A stretch of 64,000 nt of DNA from Escherichia whittamii (GTDB taxonomy: Bacteria > Pseudomonadota > Gammaproteobacteria > Enterobacterales > Enterobacteriaceae): positions 124,001 through 188,000 of the forward strand of contig NZ_JACSQI010000005.1 in assembly GCF_014836715.1 (NCBI RefSeq). Direction: 5' to 3'. Positions 25,791 through 35,028 of the stretch are shown here, piece after piece. The notes under the pieces are model-generated. The model made no database searches and was not told the DNA's origin. It worked only from the letters and a program-made list of their open reading frames with translations. The position numbers were made by a program, and so were the translations under genes. Numbering within the stretch: the first letter of the stretch is position 1; every line of letters begins with the position of its first letter.

Positions 25791-28700
25791 TTACCATTTC
25801 ACCGTCATCGACAAAAACCCGGTCGTCTGGGCAAAATCATCGCATCCTTTCTGCCACGCCACGCTGCCGCGCAGGGAAACTCGCTGACTAATATTGCCTG
25901 TGATCCCCACTTTTATTTCACCACGCTGCTTCGCCGCATCGTCGCTGATTTGGCTACCATCTTCTTCAATTTCCGCCGAATGCGGATCGTGATAATAATT
26001 CAAATCCAACGTTGGCGTGATATGAAGCGCAGTATGCCATTCGCTGTGTAATCCAAGTCGCATCTGAATATCATCATCCTGCGATTGTGATACCCGTGCA
26101 CGGTTAGCAGCAGTAAAATCACTTTGCTGCACCCCCTGATAAATCACTTGCGCCTGCGGTTCAATTACCACACCACGCCCCGGCAACCACTGATACCCTG
26201 CTTCCAGCGAAGCAACGATCCCTGATGAGTGGTAATGATCCGCTCCGTCGCTTTGTTCGCTAACTTCATTCGTAAACCAGGCGTACTGCAACCAGCTATC
26301 CAGCCATGCCCCTTGTTTTTGGCTACCGCGCTGAAACCAGCTTGTGGTCAACCCAACGGCATAACCGTGGTTCTGGTTATCAGCGCGGGTTCCGGTCACG
26401 TTTGAGCGGGTGTCGCCCTGGTTATCGCTGTAGCCACCTACGGCCCCAAGCATCCACTCGCCATCATCGCCCCATCGCCCACTAAACAGATTACCGCTGA
26501 GTTGCACTGTAGAAGTGTCTTCGTGCTCCGCCAGCTGCCCCGCGGCGGTGTAATGATAACGTCCGCCGACAACACGCAAATGCAGTGTCTGACCATCACC
26601 ACCAGCGTGATCGCGCCGCCCCATCACAAATGCCTGATTTGCCGCCCGCAGGTTATTAAGATATCCCCCAACTTTGGCATTCAGCACAGGCTGGTAAGCG
26701 GGTATCGGATCCGGTGTAGGGTCTGGATCGGGCGTGGGATCGGGAGTTGGCTCCGGATCAGGCTGTGGCGTCGGAGTGACTTTTTGCGAACGCAGATACC
26801 AGTCATTATCATCTTCCACCAACGTATAGTCGTAAGCGCCCATATTGACGTAGCCACTACCCGCCAGACTAAACTGGGCATTGTTCTGGAATTGCGTAGG
26901 ATCGGCAGCGAAATCAACCACTTTTATCCCTGTAGATGTCGGCTGGCCAATGCCAGTAATCGGGTTAATCACTACCGTGGTATTGCCGGATGTATTGCCG
27001 TTAAGCACCAGCAGATCGCTTATGGAATCATCGCCATCTAATTCACTGTCGAGAAGTAGTGTTCCACCTCCGCTGTAATTGCCATTCACCGTCAGTGTGT
27101 CGCCAGCGACGCCATTTTGCAGGCTGACCGTTCCGGAAGTATTAGTGAGATCGCCATCGACCGTCACGTCTGGAAGATAAGTCAGGCTGTCGGTTTCCAG
27201 GTTGGTATTAAGCTCACCTGTCAACATTACGCCATCGGTGGCATTCACCAGCGTACCGTCGCCGTTAAACAGCGAGGCATCCAGTGCGGCGGAAGTATCC
27301 TGACTGGTCAGGCGCAAAACGGTGCCATCGCTGATATCGATAGTACCGCTGGAAGTCACATCAACAGAGCGAATATCCTGATCCGCGCCAGTCTCGAACG
27401 TTGCTCCGTCACCAACCCACAGCGAAGAAGCATCAGGAAAGATATTCGCAGCATCGCCTTGCAGCATGCCTTCTTCTACTCTCACCGCCGACTGCGTCGT
27501 ACCGCTGGCGGTCAGTTCCAGCGTACCTGCGCCTGTTTTAGTAAATGTGCTGCCCACATCCTGATGCTGCCCGCTGCCGTCAGCCATCAGAGCCCCCCAC
27601 TCACTATCCACGCCCGCATCGACCATCACTTCACCATCGGCGCGCATTTCGATATCTCGTCCGTGGCCTGCCGCCTCTGAGCGCGTGTCAACGTCGGCGG
27701 TAATCTCCATCGTGCTATCTTGTTGATTACCAGTAAAGATAACCTGGCGGTTATAGTAGGTATCACCAAGCTGAGAATTGTTGCTCACCAGAAGCGTACC
27801 GGAGGCGATTTGTGTTGTGCCGAGGTATTGATTGTCATTTGCCAGGCTGACCTGCCCGTCACCTGCATCCACCACCACATAAACACCATTATTCCCGTCA
27901 TCGCCAATATGCAGATCGTCGCCGCCGTAGAGATCGACAACATCCTGCTGACCAATCACCGTACCGCCACTGCCACTGATTTCCAGACCATCATTCTCTG
28001 ACGTACCGCTCTGCCAGGTAGTGAAATCGGAGAGATCCAATACGCCGCCGTTTAACACGATTGACTGCGGATCGTCCTGCATCTCCGCAAGGTCCGTGGC
28101 GTTACCCGCCAGCGAGAGGATTGCGCCATCTTCCACCACAATATCGCCGGTCAGCGCCATCGACTGCGCCCCCGCCAGCACATAGCTGCCGTTTTCAGCA
28201 ATAGTGAGTTGCCCTTCTCCTTCGATGGTTCCGCTAAAACTGCCTGCATTAACGATAGCGTTACCCCCAGCATCAATATTTAAGGTGCCATTCTGAAACC
28301 CCGTCAGTGAGTGAACAAAAGTCTGCTGTGTAGCACCAACGTTCAATTCCGCCTGGTCATGCCGATGGCTGATACTGCCGACCATCAGGCCATAGCAATT
28401 TTGCGCATTACTCTGGCAACGGTCATCGCCGACATTCATCAGCGAATTGCTACGCCCCAGCGTCACTTCACCGTTTTCGATCCGCATCTCGCCGGTAAAA
28501 TTATTATTATCCGCGTTGAGTACCAGTTCGCCTGCACCGGTTTTGCTGATACTCCCGGTTCCGGCAATGGAATCGATCGCACCATCGTTACTTACGTCAC
28601 CGATAACCAGGGTTTTATTGGCTGCGATATCAAACCTTACCAGGCTTGAATTGACATACATAAAGCCGCCCGCCGCGGGAGAAGGTGCATCGCCATAACC

Positions 28701-29546
28701 TGCTGCGCTGTTGTTCTCATCCACTAAAACGCCATCGTTCTGGCTGAAACTGGCATCAACTGAAATATCAATAAGATAGGGGGTGGTCACGCTATTGGTA
28801 TAAATTGCCCCGCCATAACCTTCCGCTGAGTTATTTGTAAATGAAGTATTGTTTATTATTGTAAAACCTGAGGGATGAGTAATATCGCTATTATTATCGG
28901 TGACATCGATTGCACCACCATCGCCATCACTGTAACTTGTTGATGTATATGCCTGGTTATTATCAAAAATATCATCACTTAAATAGACGTCATTATTGAT
29001 AGTATAAATTGCACCACCTTTGCCGTCATTGGCGATATTTTGGCTGAACACGGTATTAGTGACGCGTATATCTATCGCACCGGAGTCGTTGGTGCCAGAA
29101 GAATAGATAGCACCGCCATACCCTCCAGCTACGTTACCCACAAAAATAACATTATCAAGATTCAGCGTTGAGTTTTCTTTGGCAAATATTGCCCCACCAT
29201 TATTATATTCGCCATTTACGGTATTATTCGCAAACAAGGTCATACCGCTTTCATTTTCTGGCGATAGTAAAAGTCCCGCCCCCTGTTGCAAAAATACTGC
29301 TCCGCCGCTGGCGCTATTTGTCATATCCGAAAAAACCAGCCATTGTCCATCAGCGACGCTCCAGCCCTGCGTAATGCCTGAAAGGCTTTGCCTGCTGGCC
29401 TGGCAACTACTGGTTACGTAGTTTCCCTGACATGATTCAAAAACCTGCGGCGAGGCATTTGCAGCTGTAAATGACCCCGCCATCATGGCAGGGATATCCC
29501 ATATAATCACTTTAGCAGAAAAAAGAATCCATTTTTTACTTTGCAT
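25791..29546 (-). CDS. yfaL: YfaL, AIDA-type autotransporter adhesin
   Basis: 1251-residue type Va autotransporter. The N-terminal signal region (about 1-32) is hydrophobic and ends NAS. The passenger begins with several chlamydial-Pmp-like GGAI repeats (GGAIFAKENS, YGGAIYSSG, GGAIYTINN, GGAIDVTDN, YGGAIYTNS, about residues 105-260), then a long beta-helix with autotransporter-associated repeats (LVLNADNNNFTGEM, TLELTASGTTQS). A Pro/Asp/Thr-rich linker near residue 935 separates it from the C-terminal 12-stranded barrel, which ends in FLSMTVKW. Many passenger residues differ from K-12 as I remember it. Other E. coli YfaL is a usually silent biofilm/adhesion protein. One barrel cysteine (KGCDDF) is unusual. 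Confidence 0.95.
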   Translation of the reverse strand: MQSKKWILFSAKVIIWDIPAMMAGSFTAANASPQVFESCQGNYVTSSCQASRQSLSGITQGWSVADGQWLVFSDMTNSASGGAVFLQQGAGLLLSPENESGMTLFANNTVNGEYNNGGAIFAKENSTLNLDNVIFVGNVAGGYGGAIYSSGTNDSGAIDIRVTNTVFSQNIANDGKGGAIYTINNDVYLSDDIFDNNQAYTSTSYSDGDGGAIDVTDNNSDITHPSGFTIINNTSFTNNSAEGYGGAIYTNSVTTPYLIDISVDASFSQNDGVLVDENNSAAGYGDAPSPAAGGFMYVNSSLVRFDIAANKTLVIGDVSNDGAIDSIAGTGSISKTGAGELVLNADNNNFTGEMRIENGEVTLGRSNSLMNVGDDRCQSNAQNCYGLMVGSISHRHDQAELNVGATQQTFVHSLTGFQNGTLNIDAGGNAIVNAGSFSGTIEGEGQLTIAENGSYVLAGAQSMALTGDIVVEDGAILSLAGNATDLAEMQDDPQSIVLNGGVLDLSDFTTWQSGTSENDGLEISGSGGTVIGQQDVVDLYGGDDLHIGDDGNNGVYVVVDAGDGQVSLANDNQYLGTTQIASGTLLVSNNSQLGDTYYNRQVIFTGNQQDSTMEITADVDTRSEAAGHGRDIEMRADGEVMVDAGVDSEWGALMADGSGQHQDVGSTFTKTGAGTLELTASGTTQSAVRVEEGMLQGDAANIFPDASSLWVGDGATFETGADQDIRSVDVTSSGTIDISDGTVLRLTSQDTSAALDASLFNGDGTLVNATDGVMLTGELNTNLETDSLTYLPDVTVDGDLTNTSGTVSLQNGVAGDTLTVNGNYSGGGTLLLDSELDGDDSISDLLVLNGNTSGNTTVVINPITGIGQPTSTGIKVVDFAADPTQFQNNAQFSLAGSGYVNMGAYDYTLVEDDNDWYLRSQKVTPTPQPDPEPTPDPTPDPDPTPDPIPAYQPVLNAKVGGYLNNLRAANQAFVMGRRDHAGGDGQTLHLRVVGGRYHYTAAGQLAEHEDTSTVQLSGNLFSGRWGDDGEWMLGAVGGYSDNQGDTRSNVTGTRADNQNHGYAVGLTTSWFQRGSQKQGAWLDSWLQYAWFTNEVSEQSDGADHYHSSGIVASLEAGYQWLPGRGVVIEPQAQVIYQGVQQSDFTAANRARVSQSQDDDIQMRLGLHSEWHTALHITPTLDLNYYHDPHSAEIEEDGSQISDDAAKQRGEIKVGITGNISQRVSLRGSVAWQKGCDDFAQTTGFLSMTVKW

Positions 29547-30069
29547 GACCTGGTTACCACTTAAATAACATTGGTCTATTAAAAAACAGGTTATGCCTTT
29601 AAATAAAAATTAATTGTAAATCACAAATAGATTAACCTTATGATATGGCTGTTAATAATAACAAATAGAACTGAAAATATTTTTAAACTCGCATTAATTC
29701 TTTAATTAACAATACTTAAATGACATCAATTTAATTAAATCATTTATCAACCTTAAGAAAAATCAACATTGAGAGTAATTATTTAACATTAACTGAATAA
29801 AAAAACACCGTTACCAACCTTACAGCAGGTTACAAATGCTCACATTGTGAACAATGGAATAAATGATTGCTCCAGATGCTGTTGCAGCAAAATCAATTTT
29901 TGCTGAATTGAGTTAAGTGCAATAAATAACCTGGATCAATAATTATCTTAAATTGAACGTTCAAGAAATCACCGAACGGTTATTTTTAACAAATTTTTCT
30001 CTTCCCATTGACTTTCCCGAACACCTTGTCTGACCTAAGGTACGCGGAAGTCACTTTTTCCTTCCTGAG

Positions 30070-30090
30070 TTATCCACAAAGTTATGCACT
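30070..30090 (+). promoter_or_regulatory. DnaA boxes upstream of nrdA
   Basis: A perfect DnaA box TTATCCACA at 30070-30078 is followed by a degenerate second box TTATGCACT at 30082-30090, in the arrangement known to link nrdAB expression to replication initiation in E. coli. Confidence 0.88.
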
Positions 30091-30108
30091 TGCAACAGGG
30101 CCATTTTC

Positions 30109-30153
30109 ACACTATCTTGCAGTGAATCCCAAATAGACCCCCTATATATAGTG
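30109..30153 (+). promoter_or_regulatory. Paired NrdR boxes upstream of nrdA
   Basis: Two 16-bp near-palindromes, ACACTATCTTGCAGTG (30109-30124) and CCCCTATATATAGTGT (30138-30153), have centres 29 bp apart, close to three helical turns. That is the layout bound by the ATP/dATP-sensing repressor NrdR. Confidence 0.82.
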
Positions 30154-30222
30154 TTCATTGCGACTTTCCTTACTACAGGTAGTTGGAGCGAAACTATTGC
30201 GAAAAAAACAGGTACGACATAC

Positions 30223-32508
30223 ATGAATCAGAATCTGCTGGTGACAAAGCGCGACGGTAGCACAGAGCGCATCAATCTCGACAAAATCCATCGCGTTCTG
30301 GACTGGGCGGCGGAAGGACTGCATAACGTTTCTATTTCACAAGTCGAACTGCGCTCCCATATTCAGTTTTATGACGGTATCAAGACCTCCGACATCCACG
30401 AAACCATTATCAAGGCTGCCGCTGACCTGATCTCCCGTGACGCACCGGACTATCAGTATCTCGCCGCACGCCTGGCAATTTTCCACCTGCGTAAAAAAGC
30501 CTACGGTCAGTTTGAACCGCCTGCGCTGTATGACCACGTGGTTAAAATGGTCGAGATGGGCAAATACGATAATCATCTGCTGGAAGACTACACGGAAGAA
30601 GAGTTCAAGCAGATGGACACGTTTATCGTTCACGACCGTGATATGACCTTCTCTTATGCTGCCGTTAAGCAGCTGGAAGGCAAATATCTGGTACAGAACC
30701 GCGTGACCGGTGAAATCTACGAGAGCGCACAGTTCCTCTATATTCTGGTTGCTGCGTGCCTGTTCTCGAACTACCCGCGTGAAACACGTCTGCAATATGT
30801 GAAGCGTTTTTACGACGCAGTTTCCACATTTAAAATTTCGCTGCCGACGCCAATCATGTCCGGCGTGCGTACTCCGACTCGTCAGTTCAGTTCCTGCGTG
30901 CTGATCGAGTGCGGCGACAGCCTGGATTCCATTAACGCGACCTCCAGCGCGATTGTGAAATACGTTTCCCAGCGCGCGGGTATCGGCATCAACGCCGGGC
31001 GTATTCGTGCGCTGGGTAGCCCAATTCGTGGCGGCGAAGCGTTTCACACCGGTTGTATTCCGTTCTACAAACATTTCCAGACGGCGGTGAAATCCTGCTC
31101 CCAGGGCGGCGTGCGCGGCGGTGCGGCAACGCTGTTCTACCCAATATGGCATCTGGAAGTAGAAAGTCTGCTGGTGCTGAAAAACAACCGTGGTGTAGAA
31201 GGCAACCGCGTACGTCATATGGACTACGGGGTGCAGATCAACAAACTGATGTATACCCGTCTGCTGAAAGGTGAAGAGATTACTCTGTTCAGCCCGTCCG
31301 ACGTACCGGGACTGTACGATGCGTTCTTCGCCGATCAGGAAGAGTTTGAGCGCCTGTACACCAAATATGAGAAAGACGACAGCATCCGCAAACAGCGCGT
31401 GAAAGCGGTTGAGCTGTTCTCGCTGATGATGCAGGAACGTGCGTCTACTGGTCGTATTTATATTCAGAACGTTGACCACTGCAACACCCACAGCCCGTTT
31501 GATCCGGCTATTGCGCCAGTGCGCCAGTCTAACCTGTGCCTGGAAATCGCCCTGCCGACCAAACCGCTGAATGACGTTAACGACGAGAACGGTGAAATCG
31601 CGCTGTGTACGCTTTCTGCTTTCAACCTGGGCGCTATTAACAGCCTGGATGAACTGGAAGAGTTGGCAGTTCTGGCGGTGCGCGCACTTGACGCGCTGCT
31701 GGATTATCAGGATTACCCGATCCTGGCAGCCAAACGCGGGGCGATGGGTCGCCGTACGCTGGGTATTGGTGTGATCAACTTTGCTTACTATCTGGCGAAG
31801 CACGGTAAACGCTACTCCGACGGCAGCGCAAACAACCTGACGCACAAAACCTTCGAAGCGATTCAGTATTATCTGCTGAAAGCGTCTAACGAGCTGGCGA
31901 AAGAGCAAGGCGCGTGTCCGTGGTTTAACGAAACCACCTATGCCAAAGGGATCCTGCCGATCGATACCTATAAGAAAGATCTGGATGCCATTGCCAATGA
32001 ACCCCTGCATTACGACTGGGAAGCGTTGCGTGAGTCCATCAAAACTCACGGTCTGCGTAACTCCACGCTTTCTGCTCTGATGCCGTCCGAGACGTCTTCA
32101 CAGATCTCTAACGCCACTAACGGTATTGAACCGCCGCGCGGTTATGTCAGCATTAAAGCGTCGAAAGACGGTATTCTGCGTCAGGTGGTGCCGGACTACG
32201 AGCATCTGCACGACGCCTACGAGTTGCTGTGGGAGATGCCGGGTAACGACGGCTACCTGCAACTGGTTGGTATCATGCAGAAATTTATCGATCAGTCGAT
32301 CTCTGCTAATACTAACTACGATCCGTCACGCTTCCCGTCAGGAAAAGTGCCGATGCAGCAGTTGCTGAAAGACCTGCTCACCGCCTACAAATTCGGGGTC
32401 AAAACGCTGTATTATCAGAACACCCGTGACGGCGCTGAAGACGCGCAGGACGATCTGGTGCCGTCAATCCAGGACGATGGCTGCGAAAGCGGCGCATGTA
32501 AGATCTGA
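30223..32508 (+). CDS. nrdA: NrdA, ribonucleoside-diphosphate reductase 1 alpha subunit
   Basis: 761-residue catalytic and allosteric subunit of class Ia ribonucleotide reductase, reducing NDPs to dNDPs with NrdB. An N-terminal ATP-cone (residues about 5-95) gives overall dATP inhibition. Confirmed key codons: Cys225 and Cys462 (redox pair), Cys439 (thiyl radical), Tyr730/Tyr731 (radical path), and Cys754/Cys759 near the C-terminus (CESGACKI). The start at 30223 (MNQNLLVTKRDGS) is chosen because it matches the family and lies downstream of the regulatory boxes. Residue 136 is Val (FIVHDRD), where I recall Asp in K-12. Confidence 0.98.
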   Translation: MNQNLLVTKRDGSTERINLDKIHRVLDWAAEGLHNVSISQVELRSHIQFYDGIKTSDIHETIIKAAADLISRDAPDYQYLAARLAIFHLRKKAYGQFEPPALYDHVVKMVEMGKYDNHLLEDYTEEEFKQMDTFIVHDRDMTFSYAAVKQLEGKYLVQNRVTGEIYESAQFLYILVAACLFSNYPRETRLQYVKRFYDAVSTFKISLPTPIMSGVRTPTRQFSSCVLIECGDSLDSINATSSAIVKYVSQRAGIGINAGRIRALGSPIRGGEAFHTGCIPFYKHFQTAVKSCSQGGVRGGAATLFYPIWHLEVESLLVLKNNRGVEGNRVRHMDYGVQINKLMYTRLLKGEEITLFSPSDVPGLYDAFFADQEEFERLYTKYEKDDSIRKQRVKAVELFSLMMQERASTGRIYIQNVDHCNTHSPFDPAIAPVRQSNLCLEIALPTKPLNDVNDENGEIALCTLSAFNLGAINSLDELEELAVLAVRALDALLDYQDYPILAAKRGAMGRRTLGIGVINFAYYLAKHGKRYSDGSANNLTHKTFEAIQYYLLKASNELAKEQGACPWFNETTYAKGILPIDTYKKDLDAIANEPLHYDWEALRESIKTHGLRNSTLSALMPSETSSQISNATNGIEPPRGYVSIKASKDGILRQVVPDYEHLHDAYELLWEMPGNDGYLQLVGIMQKFIDQSISANTNYDPSRFPSGKVPMQQLLKDLLTAYKFGVKTLYYQNTRDGAEDAQDDLVPSIQDDGCESGACKI

Positions 32509-32512
32509 TATT

Positions 32513-32638
<126 letters not shown>

Positions 32639-32661
32639 TAAACTCCTAACAGGACACATTC

Positions 32662-33792
32662 ATGGCATATACCACCTTTTCACAGACGAAAAATGATCAG
32701 CTCAAAGAGCCAATGTTCTTTGGTCAGCCGGTCAACGTGGCCCGCTACGATCAGCAAAAATATGAAATCTTCGAAAAGCTGATCGAAAAGCAGCTCTCTT
32801 TCTTCTGGCGTCCGGAAGAAGTTGATGTCTCCCGCGACCGTATCGATTATCAGGCGCTGCCTGAACACGAAAAGCACATATTTATCAGCAACCTGAAATA
32901 CCAGACGTTGCTCGATTCAATTCAGGGTCGCAGCCCGAACGTGGCACTGCTGCCGCTAATTTCTATTCCGGAACTGGAAACCTGGGTCGAAACCTGGGCA
33001 TTTTCAGAAACGATTCACTCTCGTTCCTATACCCATATCATTCGTAATATCGTTAACGATCCGTCTGTTGTATTCGACGATATCGTCACCAACGAGCAGA
33101 TCCAGAAACGCGCGGAAGGTATTTCCCGCTATTACGATGAGCTGATCGAGATGACCAGCTATTGGCATTTGCTGGGCGAAGGCACCCACACCGTCAACGG
33201 TAAAACCGTGACCGTTAGCCTGCGCGAGCTGAAGAAAAAACTTTATCTCTGCCTGATGAGCGTTAACGCGCTGGAAGCCATTCGCTTCTACGTCAGCTTC
33301 GCTTGTTCCTTCGCGTTCGCTGAACGTGAGCTGATGGAAGGCAATGCTAAGATTATTCGCCTGATTGCCCGTGACGAAGCTCTGCACCTGACTGGCACCC
33401 AGCATATGCTGAATCTACTGCGCAGCGGCGCTGATGATCCGGAAATGGCGGAAATTGCCGAAGAGTGTAAGCAGGAGTGCTATGACCTGTTTGTCCAGGC
33501 GGCACAGCAAGAGAAAGACTGGGCGGATTATCTGTTCCGTGACGGTTCGATGATTGGTCTGAATAAAGACATTCTCTGCCAGTACGTGGAGTACATCACC
33601 AACATCCGTATGCAAGCTGTCGGTTTGGATCTGCCGTTCCAGACGCGCTCCAACCCGATCCCGTGGATCAACACCTGGCTGGTGTCTGATAACGTACAGG
33701 TTGCCCCACAGGAAGTTGAGGTGAGTTCTTATCTGGTCGGTCAAATTGACTCGGAAGTGGACACCGACGATTTGAGTAACTTCCAGCTCTGA
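32662..33792 (+). CDS. nrdB: NrdB, ribonucleoside-diphosphate reductase 1 beta subunit
   Basis: 376-residue ferritin-like subunit that houses the diferric-tyrosyl radical cofactor passed to NrdA. The radical tyrosine (Tyr122 in mature numbering, codon 123 at 33028-33030) lies in HSRSYTHI. Iron-ligand helices are visible as [11 protein letters not shown] and [13 protein letters not shown]. The flexible C-terminal tail ([10 protein letters not shown]) docks to NrdA. The stop overlaps the yfaE start (TGATG). Confidence 0.98.
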   Translation: MAYTTFSQTKNDQLKEPMFFGQPVNVARYDQQKYEIFEKLIEKQLSFFWRPEEVDVSRDRIDYQALPEHEKHIFISNLKYQTLLDSIQGRSPNVALLPLISIPELETWVETWAFSETIHSRSYTHIIRNIVNDPSVVFDDIVTNEQIQKRAEGISRYYDELIEMTSYWHLLGEGTHTVNGKTVTVSLRELKKKLYLCLMSVNALEAIRFYVSFACSFAFAERELMEGNAKIIRLIARDEALHLTGTQHMLNLLRSGADDPEMAEIAEECKQECYDLFVQAAQQEKDWADYLFRDGSMIGLNKDILCQYVEYITNIRMQAVGLDLPFQTRSNPIPWINTWLVSDNVQVAPQEVEVSSYLVGQIDSEVDTDDLSNFQL

Positions 33793-34046
33793 TGACCCGC
33801 GTTACCTTGCGCATCACTGGCACACAACTGCTGTGCCAGGATGAACACCCTTCCCTTCTGGCGGCGCTGGAATCCCATAATGTGGCGGTTGAGTACCAGT
33901 GCCGCGAAGGCTATTGCGGCTCCTGTCGCACACGCCTGATTGCAGGTCAGGTTGACTGGATTGCCGAACCGTTAGCCTTTATTCAGCCAGGAGAGATTTT
34001 GCCCTGTTGTTGCCGGGCAAAAGGCGATATTGAAATCGAGTTGTGA
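33792..34046 (+). CDS. yfaE: YfaE, 2Fe-2S ferredoxin for NrdB cofactor maintenance
   Basis: 84-residue plant-type ferredoxin that supplies electrons to regenerate the NrdB diferric-tyrosyl cofactor. Cluster cysteines are Cys37, Cys42 and Cys45 in CREGYCGSC, with the fourth in the C-terminal LPCCCRAKG. Overlaps nrdB by one base, so it is translationally coupled. A REP array begins just after its stop codon. Confidence 0.96.
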   Translation: MTRVTLRITGTQLLCQDEHPSLLAALESHNVAVEYQCREGYCGSCRTRLIAGQVDWIAEPLAFIQPGEILPCCCRAKGDIEIEL

Positions 34047-34058
34047 TCTGGCACTAGT

Positions 34059-34299
34059 GCCAGATGCGACGCTCATGCGTCTTATCTGGCCTACAACGGC
34101 TTTTTGTAGGTTGGATAAGGCGTTTACGCCACATCCAACATGGCATGCGTGAATAGTTGCCAGATGCGATGCTCATACGTCTTATCTGGCCTACAACGGC
34201 TTTTTGTAGGTTGGATAAGGCGTTTACGCCGCATCCAACATGGCATGCGCGAATAGTTGCCAGATGCGACGCTCATGCGTCTTATCTGGCCTACAACGA
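34059..34299. repeat. Tandem 100-bp BIME array, 2.4 copies
   Basis: A unit beginning GCCAGATGCGACGCTC starts at 34059, 34159 and 34259, an exact 100-bp period. Each full unit contains two inverted REP sequences, GCCAGATGCG ... TATCTGGCCTAC and GTAGGTTGGATAAGGCG ... CATCCAAC. Copies 1 and 2 differ at only a few positions, and the third is cut at the inaA stop. It fills the space between the convergent yfaE and inaA. Directly visible in the sequence. Confidence 0.95.
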
Positions 34300-34950
34300 T
34301 TACATGGCGTAGTAATACGCTTTCACCTGCTCCCAGTCGGTTTTGGGAATCGGCTCCAGATATTTTTCCAGTTGGCGGAAGTCATGATTGATCGCTTTAT
34401 GGCGCCGCAAACGACGGCGGCTTTTCTCCAGATCAAGAAAACCGGCTTCTGCCTTACCTTCTGTTTTCACATAAATATGGCGAACATAGCAGCAACCATG
34501 CTGACGATTAACGCTATGCATCTTTTTAAATGCCAGCGCCACCGCTTTCAACATTGCTTGCCGTATATCGTCGGAATAAGGAGTTACTGCGTGTTGTGAA
34601 TACCAGTCAGCAATGCTGATAAACCCCGCCATATCTTCGGTCACCAGCAACGCGCGCCATTCGCCATCAATTTTCACCGCTTCACCAAAAACGATTTTCG
34701 GCACAATCACACCGGCGCGTTCCAGATCTTTTATCACCGCAACCTCGCGCACAATCGTCGGGCGACCAAATGGATAGCGGAGGGAATAAAACAGGTGCTG
34801 AGTCATGCGCTTCACATAAAGTTTTTGCCCGTCTCGTTCAACGCATTGCACCCCGCTCATGCCGCTGCGGCGGAAATTCGGCTCTTCAACCCAGTCACCT
34901 TCCGTTGCCCACCAGTGATTAAATTCGTCGCGGTTTACTGAAACAACCAT
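34300..34950 (-). CDS. inaA: InaA, acid/weak-acid-inducible LPS kinase-family protein
   Basis: 216-residue protein of the WaaP/Kdo-kinase family, with a protein-kinase-like fold. It is known in E. coli as induced by weak acids and controlled by MarA, SoxS and Rob. The Lys in LYVKRM fits the ATP-binding lysine, Glu in VREVAVIKDLE the helix-C partner, and FLDLEKSRRR the DFG-like metal-binding segment. No substrate is established. Convergent with yfaE across the REP array, and followed upstream by an MFS gene on the same strand after 78 bp. Confidence 0.94.
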   Translation of the reverse strand: MVVSVNRDEFNHWWATEGDWVEEPNFRRSGMSGVQCVERDGQKLYVKRMTQHLFYSLRYPFGRPTIVREVAVIKDLERAGVIVPKIVFGEAVKIDGEWRALLVTEDMAGFISIADWYSQHAVTPYSDDIRQAMLKAVALAFKKMHSVNRQHGCCYVRHIYVKTEGKAEAGFLDLEKSRRRLRRHKAINHDFRQLEKYLEPIPKTDWEQVKAYYYAM

Positions 34951-35028
34951 ACCCTGTCGCCTGTTGTTATTTTTAACGACAATGACTATAGGTGTTCACC
35001 TTAAGAAAAACTTAATAAAAAATGTTTA

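Larger units (their letters stand above)
29547..30222. promoter_or_regulatory. yfaL/nrdA divergent intergenic region
   Basis: 676 bp with no gene. The left 450 bp are very AT-rich and presumably hold the yfaL promoter, possibly silenced by H-NS (inference from base composition). The right 160 bp match the E. coli nrdA control region with DnaA and NrdR boxes, listed separately. The open frame upstream of nrdA (from GTG 30151) overlaps these operators and is not the true start. Confidence 0.8.

Noticed and set aside
30151..30222. GTG at 30151 as an nrdA start
   Set aside because: It overlaps the NrdR box, and the extra 24 residues do not belong to the family N-terminus.
30337..32049. 570-residue minus-strand frame opposite nrdA
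   Set aside because: It lies wholly within nrdA in antisense and reflects codon bias of the real gene; no family resemblance.
34059..34299. CRISPR-like array at the 100-bp repeat
   Set aside because: Units are contiguous with no unique spacers and consist of REP palindromes, hence a BIME.
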